Of a stretch of DNA of 64,000 nucleotides, positions 12,569-26,117 are shown in pieces. The notes beneath the pieces are model-generated. The model ran no database searches. It saw nothing but the letters and a program-made list of their open reading frames with translations, and was not told the DNA's origin. Numbering within the stretch: the stretch's first letter is position 1; each line of letters opens with the position of its first letter. A program made the position numbers and the translations under genes. This DNA is from Rotaria socialis (lineage: Eukaryota; Rotifera; Eurotatoria; Philodinida; Philodinidae): contig CAJNYU010001576.1 in the NCBI GenBank assembly GCA_905331475.1, positions 1 to 64,000 of the forward strand, read 5' to 3'.

Positions 12569-15500
12569 TTCGTGTATTTAATCTATGAAAAGAAGCTTTT
12601 TAACATACGATCGGATTTATATGCTTGTAAAAAAACTTCTATTGCGTGAACTTCTTATTCTTGTCTTTTAAAACTAAAAACTATCAAATTGAACAATTTT
12701 TCGCCGAATTTGAATAAATAGAAAATGATTCCATCGGAATCTGATTGAATTAGAGATCGATCTGATCTTTACTCGATATTCTTAAGCTCTTGTGCTCTTT
12801 ACGTTGTTTTTGCTATTTCTTTTCAGTTGTTGTTAGTATGATAGATGAAAAAAACCATAAAGTGAAATGTACTCACAAACGGACGCGGCTAAAAGCATCT
12901 GTTCGTCAATACTGTTTTTTCTTAGATTCGTACGGTTTTTCATGCAAAGAAAGAAAAAGATAAACAAACACAAACGAACTAGTTGTGCTTTTCTGTTTCA
13001 AGATCAGTGCATTTTTACTGATAAGTATTTGACGAAATCACTGTTTGTTTTTGAATATGAAATCATATTCGAAGCTCCTTCCATCTTCAATATGGTCGCA
13101 CATACATTGCTTCAATAACAGCAATTAAAAAATAGAAAAAAAGAAAATTTTTTTTTGTTAATATCAAGGCTCCAAATATGACCTTACATTATAGCTACTA
13201 TATAGAACATGTTTTGTTATGGTACATCAAACGATCAAAGTATCTATAGAAGTACATTTCAGTTGTCTTAGTTTCAAATGAGAAAGTTTTTAAATCTTAA
13301 AAGCAAACCGTCGAAAGTGAAAATTAAAAGTCTTTGTAAGGCATGGAAGAATGAATTTTTCTGGATTCTAATCAAAAGTATGCAATATAATAGATCATGC
13401 ATGAATCAGAATAGTTAGGTTGATCGAAATTTATATGGACAGCTATGATTTAAATTTTAAATCTATTGCTTTCAAAATTTGCACTCTCGCAGTGTTCTAC
13501 TTACAAAATTTAATTCCCAAATGGTTTTATATTCAATCTATTTTAATTATGAAAATGAAAGTCAATAAAGTATACTTGAGAATCTGTACTGTGTAACAGT
13601 ATGGTCATTTTTTGATAGTTCCTCTAATTAGAGAGAACATTTTAGAAAGTTTGTTTTTCGGATATAAATTGACATATTCATGCAATTGTTTTGACAAGAA
13701 CTAATCGTTTGACTGATTAAAGATTATTGACAATAAACTGCCCGAAAAAGTTTCATTTTCAGGTACAAAACAAATATATTCGCTTGTGAAAAACGAAAAT
13801 CGTTGTACCAATGAAATATTTTTGAGCCGATGTAGTTCCTTTTTTAGGGGAACTCTAAACAAAGATTAATGATAATCAAAAACGAGTCGGTTAGGTCTAC
13901 CACTTTGCTACCAAAATAAATTATCTCTCGATAATTCTATATTTAACTTGATTTAAAATGCTAAGCTGTATGTATTATCTATCTGTTCTATTGCCGAGTT
14001 ATTAAATATCTAGCGTAAAACTTCTGTGTGTCTCTAATGTGCTAAATCAACTCATTTCAAAAGATATGTATGAGTTCAAGAAGAAAAAAGATAACAGCCG
14101 AAAAATTTTAAAAAAATGCCGATGCAATTTGAATTCATAATATGCATGCATCACTGCGACATATCACTAGTAGTATAGTTTATTTGTGCATGGTTGTTAA
14201 ACAAATATGCCATGGCAATCTTAGTATGGCAATTGCTAGCTTCGATTGTAGGCGTTTCTTTTCAACCAAATTTATACCATTCCTTTAGACTCTATCGATA
14301 GAATTAGTTTTTTTTATTGAAGCACTTGATGTATTCAGGAGAAACTAAAATCAATAAAAAGAATGAACCTAATGTTTATGTTTCATATAGAATTGTAGAG
14401 CATGTACGAAACAGATGCATTTTCAAAGATTCTACTTGCTTTGTAATGATGGGTAGGAAGACGACTGTAATGATTCTTTTTCCTTTTGCATGAATAGAGA
14501 TACAGAGTGAGTTTTGTTTTTATTCAATGACGATCTATGCCATGACTTTCAATCGACGTTGCTAAATTTGGATGCGAATGTGTTTTCGATACAGTTTTCG
14601 TTTGCATAAGCCAGGAAGTAACACAAATGCATTTAAACAGTAAATACTACATACGTGTTTGATTTGTGTATGTCTCATTTATTTTGCGCTGATTTATTTA
14701 TGCGTCTCACCAAGATTTTTATCATTGATATATTCGATCAGGAATAAACTGTTTTGTTCTATCGACCAGAATACTTCAAAAGTCGAAACTATTATGGAGA
14801 AATCTTTTATTTTGATGATTACAGTAAGAAGAATAGCTATTTAAAATTTCTACTGAATTTGATAATAATCTGGTAAACAGAGAAATTTCTCCGATCACGT
14901 TAAAGACGTTGGGTAAATGAGAAAAACAAATGTAAGAAAATAAGAATAGTGTTTTTACGTTAGCATGTTTGACTGATTAATATTATTTATTATGCAGTTA
15001 GCAAATTATAATCAATATTTAACAGTTAACTATATATTAAAACACTATGATACAATAGTCGCGAAAATTGTTTGAAGTTTGAAAGAAGAATGAAATGGTT
15101 TAGAGCTGAGTTTTTCATGATTTCTTTTTCATCTAAAATATCTGCCACATTTTAACCTGTTGGATTTATGAATTGAGTATATCCATCAGAAGGAAAAAAA
15201 TCGATTTCATACTTCTACAGTTATTTCAAATGTTTTCGAGGAATTTTTATAAGAATTCAATCTTGTCACCATCGCACAACCTACGACCCATTAGTTTAAT
15301 TTCGGCTCATAGAAGTCTACATTCAATATGAAATTCTACGACGTTTCAAAATTGATATACATCCTAGCAAATAATAATTAAACTCACAAGCCACTGGTTA
15401 CAAAATGATGACGAAATGACATTCTCATCAAATTTTCAGTTACATCCAACAGTTAAGACTTGCTGTGTAATATGATAGTTCTTTTTAAAGATATATCTAA

Positions 15501-17312
15501 TTCAATAATTCAAGATTTAATAACATATAAAAATTAACGATACAAAACTACCGACTTTTTGAAGTTCAATTCTATATTAAACTGTCTGTAAAAGTAACAT
15601 ATACAAATATTGTTCTGCCAATTTCAAGTCTTGCAGATTTTTTGATTTTGCAGTTTTTGAAAACATGATGTAGAACAGATAGAACACATATATTTCTAAC
15701 ATTTGAATCGTGCCTCAAAATAAACTAAGATGAACAGAAATTCTTCTTAGAATCAAGAAATCATAGTGCATCATTTTTACCATTGTGTTTAGTTCTGTAT
15801 CACCTTACTCAAAAACTTCTTTTGTTACAGTGCAAATAGTCTGCTATTAAATGAAATTCAATTCAATTCAAGTCCTTCAAGAAGACGACTTTTGATGAAA
15901 TATTGACCTAAGAGAAGCCAAGAAGAAATGAAGGCAACATGTATTCGTTCTTGAGCTGCTTAATTTGTTCAGTACCTTCTAGGACAAATTTCTGCGATTT
16001 GCAAAGTTACTCGATTATTGGATGAAGAGGTTTTTCGAAATGGACTTTTAGATTCTCGATATTGCGAACATTAAAAATAACTAATGCCAATAAATTTGAT
16101 CACACTCCAGTATTCTTTCGGTATCATTTTTCAGAGACGACACATTTTAATTTAAAAAAATTATTAAATTGAGAAATAATTTTAAAAAGATTCAGTTAAT
16201 GTACTCTCTCCTTTATATGCGATGAAATGTACGAGCATCGCTTTCACCAATGAGAGAAATAAGAGGGAACTAATAGTTGATTCCAGCTTCCTCAATGAAT
16301 TGTAACGTTAATCCTGACAGTTCTTCCACAAATTAAGAATTTCTGTTGCTCAGTTCTTGGACACTATTGAATAAATTCATGATTTAACCACCTTCAGTAA
16401 CGATAACTGTGGTTATATTCAAGAAAAAATATTTTATATGCTTCAGATGATCTGATCTTGAGAATTAAAATTCTTTTTTTTTTTAAATTTTGTTCATGAC
16501 TTCTAATCTTTGTAATAGAACGTAATAATCTTTTTACTCAGAAGTATTTTTCTTTTTGAGTCATATAATTTGATCTTTGCAATGCAAGGTAAGTATGATT
16601 TGATGTGAAATTTTATTTTGATTGCATTTAGGTTATTGAATTTTTCTTATCGAAAGTAAAATGATCAGGAGAGTAAACGCCAATAGTATTAATAGGCAAA
16701 TATTTGTTTAATCCTGTATACTACGAATATCTCGAATAATCAATGATAATATTTTGAATAATCGTGTTTTCCTATAAAAATTAACGAAAGAAATCTGCAA
16801 AAATGGTCGACTTTGTTGATTAATTGCGTCATTCTGATGGCATGGGTCGATCAATGATACATTTGGTATCATATAGATCCTAAGAGATATGTTCTATTTT
16901 AAGAGTCATCGCAGTTTGAAAAAAGACCTTAAAAATAAGAATGAAAATAGTGATAGAACGAAGGAACCATTAGTATAATATATCGAGACTTGTTTTTTCA
17001 AAACGAAAATCATTTTAGTACATTGTTTTTGTTTTGTACTTTGAATCAGAAAATGGCTTCCTTCGGGGAGAAAATCGATAGAATAAATAACTGTCGAAAA
17101 TCTATTCAGTAAATCACTTTCATATTTTTTGTTTCTTATAAAAAATGAAAGAATTATTTTCTATCGTTCCGTGTTGATGTAGATAAAAACATCGGAAACA
17201 TTATAATAATATTGATCTTAATTCGATTCAAAATCTTGTATAAAGTAAAAAAATTAATATATAACAAAATATCTTCTACATTAGTGTTTGATTAAACGAA
17301 TTCAGTTTGTTT
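12569..17312. other. Gene-free AT-rich stretch
   Basis: About 4.7 kb without a recognisable gene. Frames at 12867-13118 (+) and 14659-14844 (+) are short, lysine/phenylalanine-rich and unsupported. No inverted-repeat element, RNA gene or long repeat was noticed. The proximal part presumably held the promoter of the now broken Rh gene. Confidence 0.45.
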
Positions 17313-20300
17313 TTAACAAGCAATATTATTCAATGTATGAATAAGTGCTCTTATTGATGATGCTTCTGGTTCAGCATCAACACGAAGATTGCTCGTATTG
17401 GTTCCTCTCGAAAAACTATAAAAATAGTAGTATAAGAGTAAGTAAAGTAAGAAAGAAAGATGAAATACAAAGGAGACATACAAGAATATAAATCTGGTAC
17501 AAATTAAATTCGGATCTTGAATTGTCCAAATGTCTTTTGTATGCTTTTTATAGGCATCTGGTGAATTGATAACTAGGAAAGAAAATTAAATTCTTAAAGA
17601 AAGAACTCAACTTTTGTTCTATATTACTTTCACATAAAGCTATGCAATGCCAACCTCGTTGTTTAAGTGGTGGTATCTAAAACAAGATATCATATAATAT
17701 TTATTTCATTTTTAAATTATTCTAAGTGGAAACTGTTTGATAAGGTGAAATATTTTTTATCGAAAAAGTATCTGTTCAATCGGTTAAAAATCATCAAGTT
17801 TGACATCTTAGGATTATGACTCGATTTGATCCGGTTCTAGCTCTGGAAACGATCTAAGAAACTTTTACAACCAGCAGTTCAGAATGTATTATATCGAATG
17901 GTTTCGTCCATTGAATCTTGTAAAAAAATAAATCTTGATATTACCAGTCTTCGCTGTTATTTTCGATTTTTAGACTTAGCAACATTTTATATCTCATAAC
18001 TTTATACTATTGGTAGTAGAAAATTTTAATAACTATGATTTCAGAGTGTGTGATATGATTTTAACTGATATATTAGTCTAGTTTAAAATTAAAAGTTGTG
18101 TTATTTATCGTTTACTGCAACAAGTATAAATGAATTGATTAGGTAAATTTGAAAGCTGTAGCGTATCTATCAATATTTCTTTTCATAAAATTAACACAAA
18201 AAAATTACCTGAAAATTCACAGGCTAACTAGAAATATGCTGAATTATGCAATCACTCGGACTGATAATTTCGAAATAGTCCACACATAATAGTTTCCTAC
18301 AATAAGAAATAAAAAGCTACGAAAACAAATCGATTATCGATAAAGTCAATTTGAAAACAGTCAACATTCGTTTAGTCAATCATTAAAATACGATGGTCAA
18401 ATTAAGTGCAATATATGAGAAAAGGCGTGGCTCACTCTCTTCAAAAACTAAACTTTTCAAAAGACATATAACAATAGGAATGTCTAGACTTATTCATCGA
18501 ACAAATATTCGACCTATGAAGAAATCTGATGATTTGCAAATTTTAGTACTAAACTCACTTCTGTACTTGGATAAACATCAGAATGGAATTGCGTTGAGGG
18601 ATCATATAATCGAGAAACTCTCGTATATGACGTTGAAAATATAAAACTAGGTGAAGCGTAAATTCCTGCACCATATGCCGCACCATTTATCTAATTAAAC
18701 AAAACAAATATTGAATAAATCAATAAATCCAAATTAAACTGCTACTTACTAAATATCCTCCTTTACCAATCTGTAAGCCTGATCGAAGAATTGAATGCCA
18801 ATTTTCTTGTGGGGAGCCATGAAAAGCGAAAATACTTCCTTTTTCAGCTCGTAATTTTTTAAAATTAACATGTTTTACAATATCTTCGTGTTTTATAAAA
18901 TATTGATACTGTGTATTAATACTTTTTATTTGATATGTTTCTGGAATTAATGAAAAATGATAACGATTTGTTCCCATCAACCTGAAAACATTTCATGAAA
19001 TTAAATACAAAACAAAAAAAAGCGATTTCATTTCTTTTTACCAGTGAAAGAATGAAAAACCCCACGGATGTTTTAATTCAATCATACTTCTTAATGATAT
19101 TTTAACAGCTTCATATTGTGTTATTGATCCCATTGTCATGATTTGGTCTATTATGTTTCTTAATTCATGAATATTTTGTTTTTGCTAAAAAATGAAATGA
19201 ATCAAATAAAATTAAAGCATTTTGTTTTTACATTTCCGTGCTGATCAAGTAATGTTGTTGATGTGTTATATGGATTTATCAATTTTGGATAGGGATCAAG
19301 AATTAATTCATATCGATTAGAATGAATTGCTGCATAAACGAGTAACAGAAGAAAATCTGCAATCTATATTAAGATTTTATAGTTTGTTTCCTTTTTTTTT
19401 CTAAAGAAACAATATGAGACAAACTTCAATCGAAAATATTGACGGTGGAAGAGGATCATCACGAAATTTGGAATCCATCGCATCACTAAAACATGTATAA
19501 TCATCACAAATAGTCGGCTACAATACAAAATTTATCGACATGAATTTAGATAAGAAAGCAAAAATAATAGATTTTATTCTTACTTTCGAAATTTGTTTTT
19601 GGTCAACTAAATCAAGTGTACGTTTTCCACACATGACACATAATGAATTTAGATTTCTCATACGATATTCAAAATATTTACAAAACTAAAACGAAAAGGC
19701 TATTGTGTCGTTGCAGATTATGAAGAACAACTTTACTTGAACAAGATAACCGTAATTAAGATTTGGTAAATTTTTTACATTAAGATCATAATGTGGATTT
19801 TTATTAGAAAAATTACTACGAGGCAATTTGAGTAGTCCTAATTTTTTAGCCACTGTTGTATTAGTATCAAGAATTTCATAATCAAGTAATTCGTCTAATA
19901 AACCTTGATCGTTCGTTGTGAGTAGCAGTTCTTCATATTGTGTTCGTTTCGATTTATCGGATACAAGTTCTAAACTAAACATAGAGATAAAAATTTTCAT
20001 TAGAAAGCATAATTAATCAAATGTGAAACTCCAACAAATATTTTAAACGTAAGTCAGGTTCAAAGGCAGCACGCGATAGTCGTAATGTTTCCATAGTTAT
20101 ATGAACTCTTTCAAAATAATCACGAATAAGTCTGTGAAAAGAATTTTAAAAGAATTTCTTCTAGTTTTATATGTATTTTTAGTTGTTTACCGCTCTATAA
20201 ACGGCACTTTATTTGCATTTTCCGGATGACATTCACATGTTTGATATATATGTTTAATAATTACTAAAATTTGAAAAAGACATGATCCATAAATCATACG

Positions 20301-22692
20301 TTACAAGTTATATTCGATTATATTGAGTAACGCAATTCAGAAAAAAAACTTAGATCAGTTAGAAAAAAAACAATTTTTCGAATTGATGAGTGAAATAATT
20401 TGTAATGTATAGAATGTATCACAGCGTTTTTTCAAGTGTAAAATTTTTTCCTAAAACACCATAAAGATTAAGTTTTGTTAGAAAAAATGGAGCTCATCTA
20501 AATTAGTAACTTATTTGTATTCGTGAATTAGATTTTGTCAAAATTTTTTATTCTTGCTAAAATCTAATAAATATCCTATTGAAAGACAACATGTTTATTC
20601 TTTCAATAGATAAGGGGGTTAAACAATAATTGTAATTTATTCAGTTAGAAAAAAAAATCCTTTATTTAATACTGTTATATCATAATCAGTTAGATTTCTG
20701 TTTCTCTTCAAAAGAATAGCTAATCATTTCTATAATTTGTTGTTACTTTGAAGATTTCAGAATGCAACTTAGAAAAACTTTCCATTCGTTTTCTATTCAT
20801 CTCTAACAGTATACAATACTTTCGATTGGTTTCAGCTGATTCAAATCATTATTTTTACTATTTGAATATAGTAACATTGCAACTGAAAATAAAACTATGA
20901 GTAGGACCATTGCATAGATCAATTTCAAAAGCGTAATCAAGGAAGTATTTGTCAATCTGAACAAACTAACTTTTAGCAAATTTGGTCTTGTCACTATAAA
21001 TTAGCATTTACTTTAGCTTATCATTATGCTACTTTGATCAGACTTGATTGTACACACTTATTATTTTAGTCACGAGTTAATGATGTCGTAAGACAGCAAT
21101 ATTAGTGTCTTTAAGGAGAAATCATGATATCTCAATTGTTAATCATGAACAAGATCTACTCATAAGAGAAACAACAGATAGTGAAGGGACTGATAATATC
21201 AATGAACAAAAAATAATGACTGTTAAAAAATCTTTCAAATTAGCTTTACAATAAAAATTTCAACTGATAACAAACCTAAGAGTATTTCGAAAGTTTGAGC
21301 CAACTAGAACGCTTTTTGTCGAAAGATTAAAATTTTCAATACAAAAATCGATTTTTTTCAGATAGATCTTTTTGTCGACTGAAAATTTCAGAATATTTTA
21401 AAAATAAATAGAATTATCTATTGGCAAAGGATTCCTATTCAGCCGTTCAGCTAATAATTTGAGCTAGGTGCAAAATTGAATATTAGAATCATAATTCAAT
21501 CCCAAAAATTTAAGAGAAACAAATTTTTTCTTGAGGTGTTTTTAGCATTATCGAGATCTTATGAGCCAAATATGTTCTTATCGTATAGTTTACAGCTGTA
21601 TCAATCCTCGTATCAGCTCATCAAAATGTATGAAATATTCGGAAAAAAATGATAATACTAGTTCATGATTTCGATCATGGATCATTTCAATAGCTAAAAA
21701 AGCAAATTATCTGATAATGGCTATTTTATTCTAAAATAGATTTTGTTTTAAATGATAAAGAATTATGTTTTTCTACTGAAGATATCCTAGTTACTTTGTG
21801 TTAGCCATAAATAAGTACTTTCAAAAATATAAAATTGAAATTCTCTTTAAATTTACAATCACCTTTTTCGCTCAAAATTCAACTTGCCTTTTATTTAAGC
21901 AGTCGTATATTCTCTAATTATTTACTAGTAAGATGTCATAATGAAATACTATCGACTATTGACAAAAATCGTTTATACTAAAATTTTCAATATCTTATAG
22001 AATCTTTATGTATAAGATCAATGTTTTATTGGTTATTTAATAACAGATTAGTTTCTTAAAGGCAATATATAATTTTTCTTCATACACACCGTTTTGATCG
22101 AGATAAGTCTCATTATGAACTAATATTTGACAGATCAATGGCTTTTTATGACAAATTTGCCATTGACATGCTGTTTCAATCTCAATATAATCGGTATAAA
22201 AATGAAAAGTTAACATTGACGAAGACGAATCTTCTGTAGCTGATCTAAAGTTAAAATCAAAATACTATCATCTTTTAACTATTAAATAATTGCAACGCAC
22301 ATACTCATAAGAGAATCCAGCTAAAAAATTCGTTGATACCTTTGAAAATACATCCTTTATATCATTTTCTAGTAATGGATGAAAATACGAATCTTTTTTC
22401 TAAATAATACAATCTAAATCGTAGGATATGAAGAATAAATTTTATATACAGAATTAGTTGTATTTTCTATTGGCATGGTGTTGTTTATTGATTTAGCTGA
22501 TATTATTTGTTCTTCATAAGCAATTTGAAGTTCATCATTAATTCCTTCATCTTGATCACTCTCTTCATTCTGATCGACTGGTTTTGGTGTTCGCTCATTC
22601 TCTGATAGAACAGAGATTTCATTCGACTGATGTTCAGATAAATAAACAAGCACCGTAGGAGATATCGGTGTTGCATAGTTGATGGAAGACAT
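17313..22692 (-). CDS. PARP6: PARP6/PARP8-type mono-ADP-ribosyltransferase
   Basis: Multi-exon gene (about 15 exons, roughly 670 aa) collinear with animal PARP6. The N-terminal exon is 22692-22450, followed by 22399-22305 and 22244-22090. An intron of about 1.8 kb joins in phase to 20263-20191. Further exons run to the stop at 17313. Matches to PARP6 include LNYGYLVQ, YRMRNLNSLCVMC, DPYPKLINP, the nicotinamide-pocket motif FAFHGSPQENWHSILRSGL, GAAYGAGIYASP, HCIALCE and LICTRFIF. The catalytic His (FHGS) and Tyr (GIYAS) are present. The third position is hydrophobic and not Glu, as in mono-ADP-ribosylating PARPs. The 132-nt exon 18559-18690 splices in phase across about 880 bp to the HCIALCE exon. 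The product would modify proteins with single ADP-ribose units. Some internal exon limits, such as the 20,033/19,974 junction, are uncertain by a few bases. Confidence 0.88.
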
Positions 22693-23138
22693 TTCTAAAA
22701 CTAAAATTTATTCTCCAAACTTATCAAAATTGAAATTTATGCAATTGAGGAAGTGATTCAGTTAACGCAAAGTCGCCTCGATTGAAAAAGCAGCCATATA
22801 TATTGAGTCAGACATTCCTGACCTCTACTGAATTTTATCATATGATAAAAAATTATTTATAATTTGTTTCAAAATAATTTATATCTTTTCTTTATTTTTA
22901 AAATATTTCTTCACATTATTATTGTGCAACCATTATTTTACCGATGTACTGCCTGTATGACGACATTTCACATTGTGAAAAACCAGTCTGATGTAATATA
23001 TTTGCAATTACTCTTATTCTTTTTTTTTCTTTCTCACTGTGTCAATACAATAACTAGATATAAATACATAAGTATAGTGTTATTTATAGATATCTTTACT
23101 AGACTGAATATCATTAAAAGAAATCTGCAACCTTAACA
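22693..23138. promoter_or_regulatory. Shared upstream region between divergent PARP6-like and MBF1 genes
   Basis: The two start codons lie 446 bp apart and face away from each other, so this stretch must hold both promoters and 5' UTRs. It is AT-rich with a pyrimidine tract near 23020-23036. A clear TATA box or Inr cannot be assigned by eye. The open frame 22864-23136 has no similarity I recognise and is taken as chance. Confidence 0.4.
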
Positions 23139-23662
23139 ATGAGTAAGACAGGAGCTAATTTTGGAGGCACTGTTGGATGGGATGAACAGACTGTTATTGG
23201 TAAATATTGATTATTTTTTTAATCAATAAAATATTGTCTATTTTATTTATAGGTAAACGGGCCCCACGAGCCGGAGAATTAAAATCTGAATCAGCTATTG
23301 CAGCAGCTCAACGTGCCGGTGTTCAAATAGATACTGCAAAAAAATATGCCGCTGGAAATAATAAACAGCATGAATCAGCAAAAAACACTGCCATATTAGA
23401 TCGAGAAACAGAGGAACTACATCATGATCGAATTAATCCAGATGTTGCACGTGCTATTCAACAGGCACGAATTGCAAAAGAATGGACACAAGCTGATTTA
23501 GCAAGACATGTTAATGAAAAACAACAAGTTATAAATGAATATGAACAATCAAAGGCAATACCGAATCAACAAATTTTAAGTAAATTGGAGAGATGTTTAG
23601 GTGTTAAGTTACGTGGGAAAGAAATTGGTCAACCGTTCAGTACTGGACCGAAGAAGAAATAA
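23139..23662 (+). CDS. MBF1: Multiprotein bridging factor 1 (EDF1), transcriptional coactivator
   Basis: Two exons, 23139-23199 and 23253-23662, are separated by a 53-bp GT-AG intron in the codon for the Gly of TVIG. They give 156 aa, the usual family length. The N-terminal MBF1 domain includes RAPRAGELKSESAIAAAQRAG. Residues about 80-140 form a Cro/C1-type helix-turn-helix (ARIAKEWTQADLARHVNEK, then VINEYEQSKAIPN), ending in the lysine-rich tail. MBF1 bridges bZIP or nuclear-receptor activators to TBP and also acts at collided ribosomes (family knowledge). The start ATG is the only in-frame one giving the conserved N-terminus. The gene stands head to head with the PARP6-like gene. Confidence 0.96.
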
Positions 23663-24061
23663 ACTTTTTCTATTTTGAAAGTAAAATTTCAAATATTGAA
23701 CTCTTTTCTGCTTTTGCTCATCATGTACTATGCTTTTTCTTTGTTTACTTTCAACTTATGATTTTTCTTGTTGTTTTTTCTCATGGTTTTAAAAAAATTA
23801 AACAGAAACAAAAAATGCAGAAAAATAATAATTGGTTTATTTGTTTAATTGGTATTGATGTGTTGATTAACTTTGTTCTGCATATAAAATCTTGCCATTT
23901 GTAGATGTATCGATGAATTTGACCTGTTTAAGTTATTGAATGATACATTCTCATTAAGACATGTGTGTGTAGATTCGACTGTTCGACTACGACAAAGTCT
24001 AATTATTCTATATAGAGACATATTAGAATTTGCCTTATATTTTATTACTATCAATTAACAT
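23663..24061. other. Spacer between MBF1 and CNEP1R1
   Basis: About 400 bp holding the MBF1 3' UTR and CNEP1R1 promoter/5' UTR. No other gene is seen. The antisense frame 23845-24054 has no recognisable similarity. Confidence 0.5.
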
Positions 24062-24517
24062 ATGGATCAAGCAGATGATTTAAAAGCATTTGAACGTCGT
24101 ATGATTGAGATAGTTTCTTCTCTACAACCATCTATATGGCTATGGCGTTTTATATTATTAGTTCTTGTCTTAGTTACTTTTATTACATGTTATGCTTTGA
24201 TGGTTGATCTATCATTTTCATGGCCATCATCACCATCATCGATAACTACACCTCCTATAACAAAAGAATTAAAGAATGACAAATCATATTCATCAATATT
24301 CTTGTTCAATTTATTTCGAAAAGAAATTTATTTTACTTTTTCATTTGGTCTACTAATCTTTACATTTTTATTTGGTATACATCGTAAAATGTTTGCATCA
24401 TCAATAATAATTGCAAGATTTCGTTATATACTTGCTGATTATAATATGTCTTGTGATCCTACTGGTCGATTAGTAATCAAACCAAGACCAGCGACACGTG
24501 TCGCAGGAAGTTTATGA
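24062..24517 (+). CDS. CNEP1R1: Nuclear envelope phosphatase regulatory subunit 1 (TMEM188)
   Basis: Single-exon gene of 151 aa. The start (DLKAFERRMIEI) and end (SIIIARFRYILADYNMSCD, then KPRP) match animal CNEP1R1/TMEM188, about 125 aa in vertebrates. Two hydrophobic segments at about residues 28-50 and 88-108 fit the two known membrane spans of this ER/nuclear-envelope protein. It activates the phosphatase CTDNEP1, which dephosphorylates lipin and so limits phospholipid synthesis (family knowledge). A Ser/Pro/Thr-rich loop (about residues 55-75) is longer than in vertebrates and accounts for the extra length. Confidence 0.95.
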   Translation: MDQADDLKAFERRMIEIVSSLQPSIWLWRFILLVLVLVTFITCYALMVDLSFSWPSSPSSITTPPITKELKNDKSYSSIFLFNLFRKEIYFTFSFGLLIFTFLFGIHRKMFASSIIIARFRYILADYNMSCDPTGRLVIKPRPATRVAGSL

Positions 24518-26117
24518 GAATCCCTGACCAATTTTCTTCTGATTTTGACAAAACATAAAATATGTATAGATTTGATATTGTATTCTTATGATGATTGGTG
24601 TTTTTCCTTCTATGTAGAAATTATTTTGATTCTATTTATTCAGATTGTTTCTTACTGTGAATCTTTTTAATTTTCTATTTGAAAAAAATATAAATGCTGG
24701 TATTTATTATTTCAATAACAATTGATATGTGTACTATGGATGTTACAAAGTAAAAATTTATATTTATTTGTGACAAATACTTTTCTAATTATCTTCAAAA
24801 AGGTAAAGGTCGAATTCAAATCATAGAATCAACAGTAATTTTTGAAACTATTAAATCAAATATTTCTATGTTTAACAAAAGAACAAACTTTATTTGAGTA
24901 AGTGATAATATTATGAATGAAACAAAAAAAAAAGAAACATGATTAGTTAGTTTTATGGGAGAAAATATATGAAATTTGTTCGAAGAAGGAAAATGTACTG
25001 AATTTGATCTATGACTCTGTACTGTACTCAGATTAGAAAGCTATACGGTTAGTTGAGATTATGTTGGGTAGTTCAGTTATTGTCGAAAATTTTCTTCAGT
25101 TATATAGAAAATCTTAGAAGCGCTGTCCAGGTCAATCAAGTTCGAAACTTGAATATTTCTAAAAGGTTTTTGCAAGGACACCATGCAGATCTGGAGCTTT
25201 TTTTTTTAGTAGGTTGCTCAAGCGTCAACTTATACCTAAGTTTAGTGTATGCCTATGAAATGAAGAAAAATAAACCTACTTTGTAAATAGAATTAGTCGG
25301 AATATTAATGTTTGTATATCAAAATATATATGAAAAAGCACATGATTTAGTTTTGATTTACGATCTACTCTCTCCTGCCAGATACTACGTGAGAATCCGA
25401 CGTGACTTGATTGAATTGAACATCATGTACGAAATATGAATCTTGAAGAAATAATGAATATAGGCACAGCATGTAGTTAAGATTTGGTCGAATCACTGTA
25501 GATTGAAATCTTTTTGATGTCATAATAAAATATATTAAAAGATTTATTAAACATAAAACGCACGTTATTCATTTGTACAGTGTTTATTATTGTTCATCAC
25601 TAAATTAAAATGTCTCAAGAAGAATTATGAAAATAATGTATTTTTATGTTTAGAATTTGAAGTCTAATCATCATGTTTGAATCATTTATTCGGTAAATAA
25701 AATGCTTATAATAATTTGTTAACGAATACAATACTCTGACTTGGCTACACGACCATTGAAGGATTATCAGTTTGATAGGTGTATATCAGATGGTATTTTT
25801 CTGATATTCATCTTTTTACAACAATGATAAATAAACATATAATTAGATTAATATATGTTATATGTTCTTTATCTTCTTTTAGTGTATAATAGGTCTTTTT
25901 TTAAAATTTCTCTCAGCCTGTTTCTCTTCAACAACATATCAAGTATCACCGAATGATTTGTAAAGTTATGGTTTTTCGTTGAATTCTCATCAATAAAAAG
26001 AAAATTTCTCTGTCATTCATGAAATTAATTAATAAACTAGAATGAGCAAGAATATTTCCAAGAGTTCTCTTTTACTTTAGATTGATCTATCAAAAGATTT
26101 CTTGATATGATATTAAA
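24518..26117. other. Intergenic region
   Basis: About 1.6 kb with no supported gene. The frame 25053-25286 (+) lacks family features. A pyrimidine-rich tract ending in AG at about 26080, just before the RRM gene, could be a cis- or trans-splice acceptor. This is inference. Confidence 0.4.

Noticed and set aside
18218-18558. In-frame TAG in a putative extra PARP6 exon, suggesting a pseudogene
   Set aside because: Skipping this stretch joins 18559 to the HCIALCE exon in phase 0 and restores PARP6 similarity, so it is intron and not a broken exon.
18393-18644. 83-codon plus-strand frame
   Set aside because: It is antisense to a PARP6 exon and its intron. The minus strand carries the conserved motif.
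20803-20994. 63-codon frame with one membrane-like segment inside the large PARP6 intron
   Set aside because: Too short, compositionally typical of AT-rich chance frames, and no partner exons.
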